From an uncultured Chlorobiaceae bacterium (lineage in GTDB: Bacteria > Bacteroidota > Chlorobiia > Chlorobiales > Chlorobiaceae): a stretch of DNA of 6,166 nt. This document shows, piece by piece, positions 4,026-6,166 of this stretch (the first letter of the stretch is position 1; each line of letters opens with the position of its first letter). The position numbers and the translations under genes are program-made. The DNA is taken from contig CAIXCO010000101.1 in the NCBI GenBank assembly GCA_903917955.1, positions 1-6,166 on the forward strand. Direction: 5' to 3'. The notes beneath the pieces were generated by a model. It made no database searches and was not told the DNA's origin. It saw nothing but the letters and a program-made list of their open reading frames with translations.

Positions 4026-6166
4026 TCATTGTTTTTCCGATCTGATACATGTTGCTCGTCGTTCCATTCTGTCAGCCTCCCGTGGCCGTCCTGTTTTGCG
4101 ATAGATAAACACAATATTATCAAGAACTGCTGCGACTGTGACACGAAAAGTTTCAGGGAGCTTCTCTGCGATTGCCAGCGCACGGTTGCAGAGAGGCTCA
4201 GCCTCCCTGTATCGACCTTTCGCAATATAAAATGCTACAATATTATTGATGGTTACTACTACATCAGAATGATTCTTGCCCACCGCTTTTTCCTGGATGA
4301 GAAGAGCGCGTCTGAAGAGCGCCAATGCCTCCTTGGGCTTTTGCATCTCACTGTACAGCAAAGCAAGATTGTTCAGAGTTACGGCCAAACCAGGATGTAT
4401 TACCTTGCCACGGATCTTCTCCCGGATGGAAAGTGTGCGTTTGAAAAGAGTCAATGCTTCAGGATATTGGCCCTCAAGACGAAGCAACTCTGCCAGGTTA
4501 TTGAGCGTTGTTGCAATATCGGGATGGTTCTTGTCCAAGAGTTTTTCCTGCATAGCGAGAGCTTGACGAAAAAGAGATTTAGCCTCAAGATAGTTGCCTT
4601 GAGCATTTTTCAGCTCTGCAAGGTTATTCAAAAAGAGAGCCGTAATGGGATGAACAAAAGGATAAATTTTTTTATTAATGGATGCTGCACGCTGATAGAG
4701 CGGTTCAGCCTCCGCATAACGACCCTCTACATAATAAAGCGAAGCAAGATTGTTAAGACTTATTGCTACATCGGGGTGCAAGGGGCCAAAAATTTTCTCC
4801 CGAATGGCGAGTGCTTGCAGGCAGAGCGGTTCAGCCTCGAGGTATCTGCCCTGATTTTTGTACAAGAGTGAGAGATTATTGAGACTCTCTGCCACATTGA
4901 TATTATCTCTGCTAAAAAACTTCTCTCGAATGGCAAGAGCACGAAGAAAGCATTGCGACGCCTCGGAAAAGCGACCTTGCGAGCGATACAGCTCTCCGAG
5001 GTTATTGAGACTTATTGCCAGATCAAGAGAAGAACGGAAATACATTTTCTCTCTGATGGCTACTGCTTGCAAATAGAGACGTTCAGCCATTGTAAACTTC
5101 CCCTGGGCAAAATAGATTCCAGCAAGGTTGTTGAATGTTGTTGCCAAATCAGGCTGGTCAATGCTTGAAAATTTTCGGCGCATGGCAAATACATCCTGCG
5201 AGAGCTGCACAGCATCAAAATATCTGTTTTTGGAAAAATAGAGCCCTGAGAGGTTATTCTGGATGGCCAAAATTTCAGGATGATTCGGCTTGAAGATTTT
5301 CTTCCGAATGGCGAGTGCACGCAAATAAAGCGGTTCAGACTCCACAATGCGTCCCAATGCAAAATAAAGCCCTGCAAGATTGTTGAGACTTATTGCTACA
5401 GAAGGATGATCCGGGCCAAAAGATTTCTCCCGTATGTCGAGTGTGCGTAAATAGAACAGTTCAGCATCAGAATACCGACCAAGGGTAAAATAGAGCGCGG
5501 CAAGATTGTTGAGAGTGAGTGCTACAGTTGGATGATCACGACCAAAGAACTTCTCACGAAGAGCGAGTGAACGCAGGCCAAACGCCTCAGCTTCGCCGAA
5601 GCGACCCTCCATACGATACAACTCTGCGAGATTGTTCAATGGTTTCGCTATCAGGGGATGATCGGTGCCGAGACTCTGTTGCCAAAGAGTCAGCGCTTTG
5701 AGGTAGAGTGATTCGGCCTGATGCAAGCGACCTATAGCAACAAAAATCTTTCCAAGGTTATTCATACTCTGGGCTCTATCGGATACAGTAGCATCTGAAC
5801 TCTTTTCCCGGACAGCAAGTGCAAGCTTGCAGAGTGACTCAGCTTCTTTATACTCACACTGAAGGCGACACAGCTCGGAAAGGTTTGCCAAACTGAGAGC
5901 CACATCGGGGTGAACGGGACTATAAATTTTTTGGCGGATAGCGAGTGCCCGCCGATAGAGCGGTTCCGCCTCGCTGTATTTTCCCTGAGCCCTGTAAACT
6001 TCTGCCAGATTATTCAAACTGAGAGCAACATCAGGATGAAGAGGGCTTAAAATTTTTTCACGAATGGCCAGAGCTTGTTCGAGGAGCGGAGTTGCTTCTG
6101 CATAACGCTCATGAACAAAGTAGAATGCTCCAAGATTATTGAGACACAAGGCAAGATCAGGATGAA
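4026..6166 (-). CDS. Kinesin-light-chain-like TPR repeat protein, N-terminus beyond right edge
   Basis: This is probably a protein-protein interaction scaffold; partner and cellular location are unknown. At least 712 residues are visible and the frame is open through the window edge, so the true start is outside; a TTG at 6149 is inside a repeat and is not a credible start. The visible part is entirely 42-residue repeats of the TPR_10/TPR_12 (kinesin light chain) type, with the core HPDVALSLNNLA, then LY-x3-GRY-x-EAEPLY and RALAIREK. I count 17: sixteen full-length plus a terminal 39-residue one. The fourteenth has one extra residue (IRGKVI before HPGLA). The last two are the most divergent, as expected of a capping end. 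No CHAT, NB-ARC, TIR or peptidase domain follows the repeats, although such partners are common on this TPR type; any effector would have to be N-terminal. It is followed after 3 nt by the DUF1566 gene. Confidence 0.9.
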   Translation of the reverse strand, partial: HPDLALCLNNLGAFYFVHERYAEATPLLEQALAIREKILSPLHPDVALSLNNLAEVYRAQGKYSEAEPLYRRALAIRQKIYSPVHPDVALSLANLSELCRLQCEYKEAESLCKLALAVREKSSDATVSDRAQSMNNLGKIFVAIGRLHQAESLYLKALTLWQQSLGTDHPLIAKPLNNLAELYRMEGRFGEAEAFGLRSLALREKFFGRDHPTVALTLNNLAALYFTLGRYSDAELFYLRTLDIREKSFGPDHPSVAISLNNLAGLYFALGRIVESEPLYLRALAIRKKIFKPNHPEILAIQNNLSGLYFSKNRYFDAVQLSQDVFAMRRKFSSIDQPDLATTFNNLAGIYFAQGKFTMAERLYLQAVAIREKMYFRSSLDLAISLNNLGELYRSQGRFSEASQCFLRALAIREKFFSRDNINVAESLNNLSLLYKNQGRYLEAEPLCLQALAIREKIFGPLHPDVAISLNNLASLYYVEGRYAEAEPLYQRAASINKKIYPFVHPITALFLNNLAELKNAQGNYLEAKSLFRQALAMQEKLLDKNHPDIATTLNNLAELLRLEGQYPEALTLFKRTLSIREKIRGKVIHPGLAVTLNNLALLYSEMQKPKEALALFRRALLIQEKAVGKNHSDVVVTINNIVAFYIAKGRYREAEPLCNRALAIAEKLPETFRVTVAAVLDNIVFIYRKTGRPREADRMERRATCIRSEKQ
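4029..6164 (-). repeat. Tandem array of about 17 coding repeats, 126-bp period
   Basis: The DNA follows the 42-codon TPR unit. Repeat boundaries (His of HPD as first codon) step by 126 bp from 6164 downward: 6039-6164, 5913-6038, 5787-5912 and so on to 4527-4652. One 129-bp unit at 4398-4526 shifts the phase by one codon. Units 4272-4397 and 4146-4271 follow, then a shorter last unit at 4029-4145. Some DNA blocks are nearly identical between units, for example the segment around 4745-4770 and that around 5379-5404, which suggests past unit duplication or gene conversion. Most units have diverged, so this is an old array. Confidence 0.9.

Noticed and set aside
4029..4871. A 280-codon plus-strand open frame opposite the TPR gene
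   Set aside because: It is antisense to a perfectly periodic TPR coding array; the open frame is a by-product of the 126-bp repeats and carries no recognisable domain.
4029..6164. The regular 126-bp periodicity as a CRISPR array or non-coding satellite
   Set aside because: The period is exactly 42 codons, the units encode conserved TPR helices without stops, and there are no identical short repeats with unique spacers.
6039..6166. TTG at 6149 as the start of the TPR protein
   Set aside because: It falls at the sixth residue of a complete repeat whose first five residues are also encoded upstream, and the frame stays open to the window edge, so the gene starts outside.

Overview
The window most likely comes from a green sulfur bacterium (Chlorobiaceae, Chlorobium/Pelodictyon type). 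This is an inference: it combines a bacillithiol-type BshA glycosyltransferase with MreB, a 42-residue kinesin-light-chain-like TPR array and small exported DUF1566 (Lcl C-terminal-like) proteins. That mix and the protein wording resemble Chlorobium genomes. No rRNA or other decisive phylogenetic marker is present, and I found no tRNA, CRISPR array, transposase or integrase.

Layout. The left edge (1-539, minus) is the N-terminal 179 codons of histidinol dehydrogenase (hisD), cut by the window edge. A 260-bp AT-rich intergenic region (540-799) separates it from the divergent mreB gene (800-1828, plus). This region holds the most distinctive non-coding structure in the window: an 8-bp perfect inverted repeat with a nested 4-bp one at 734-767, just upstream of the mreB ribosome-binding region. 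It is followed by a three-codon leader ORF whose stop codon overlaps the mreB start as ATGA. mreB is convergent with bshA (1849-2985, minus), with only 20 bp between their stop codons and no clear terminator.

The right half is one minus-strand cluster, read from the right edge leftwards. It holds a large TPR protein of at least 17 consecutive repeats (4026 to beyond 6166), then a complete exported DUF1566 protein (3534-4022) only 3 nt after the TPR stop codon and in the same reading frame, then a second, shorter DUF1566-like exported protein (3146-3496) after 37 nt. The second appears to have lost the C-terminal half of the domain. A weak terminator-like hairpin (3094-3110) lies below the last gene.

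How they work together. hisD, mreB and bshA are housekeeping genes for histidine synthesis, cell shape and low-molecular-weight thiol synthesis, with no evident functional link. The TPR-DUF1566-DUF1566 cluster looks like a single transcription unit. It is the only candidate here for an undescribed system: a long TPR scaffold with one or two small exported domain proteins. Any joint function is inferred from spacing and co-orientation only.
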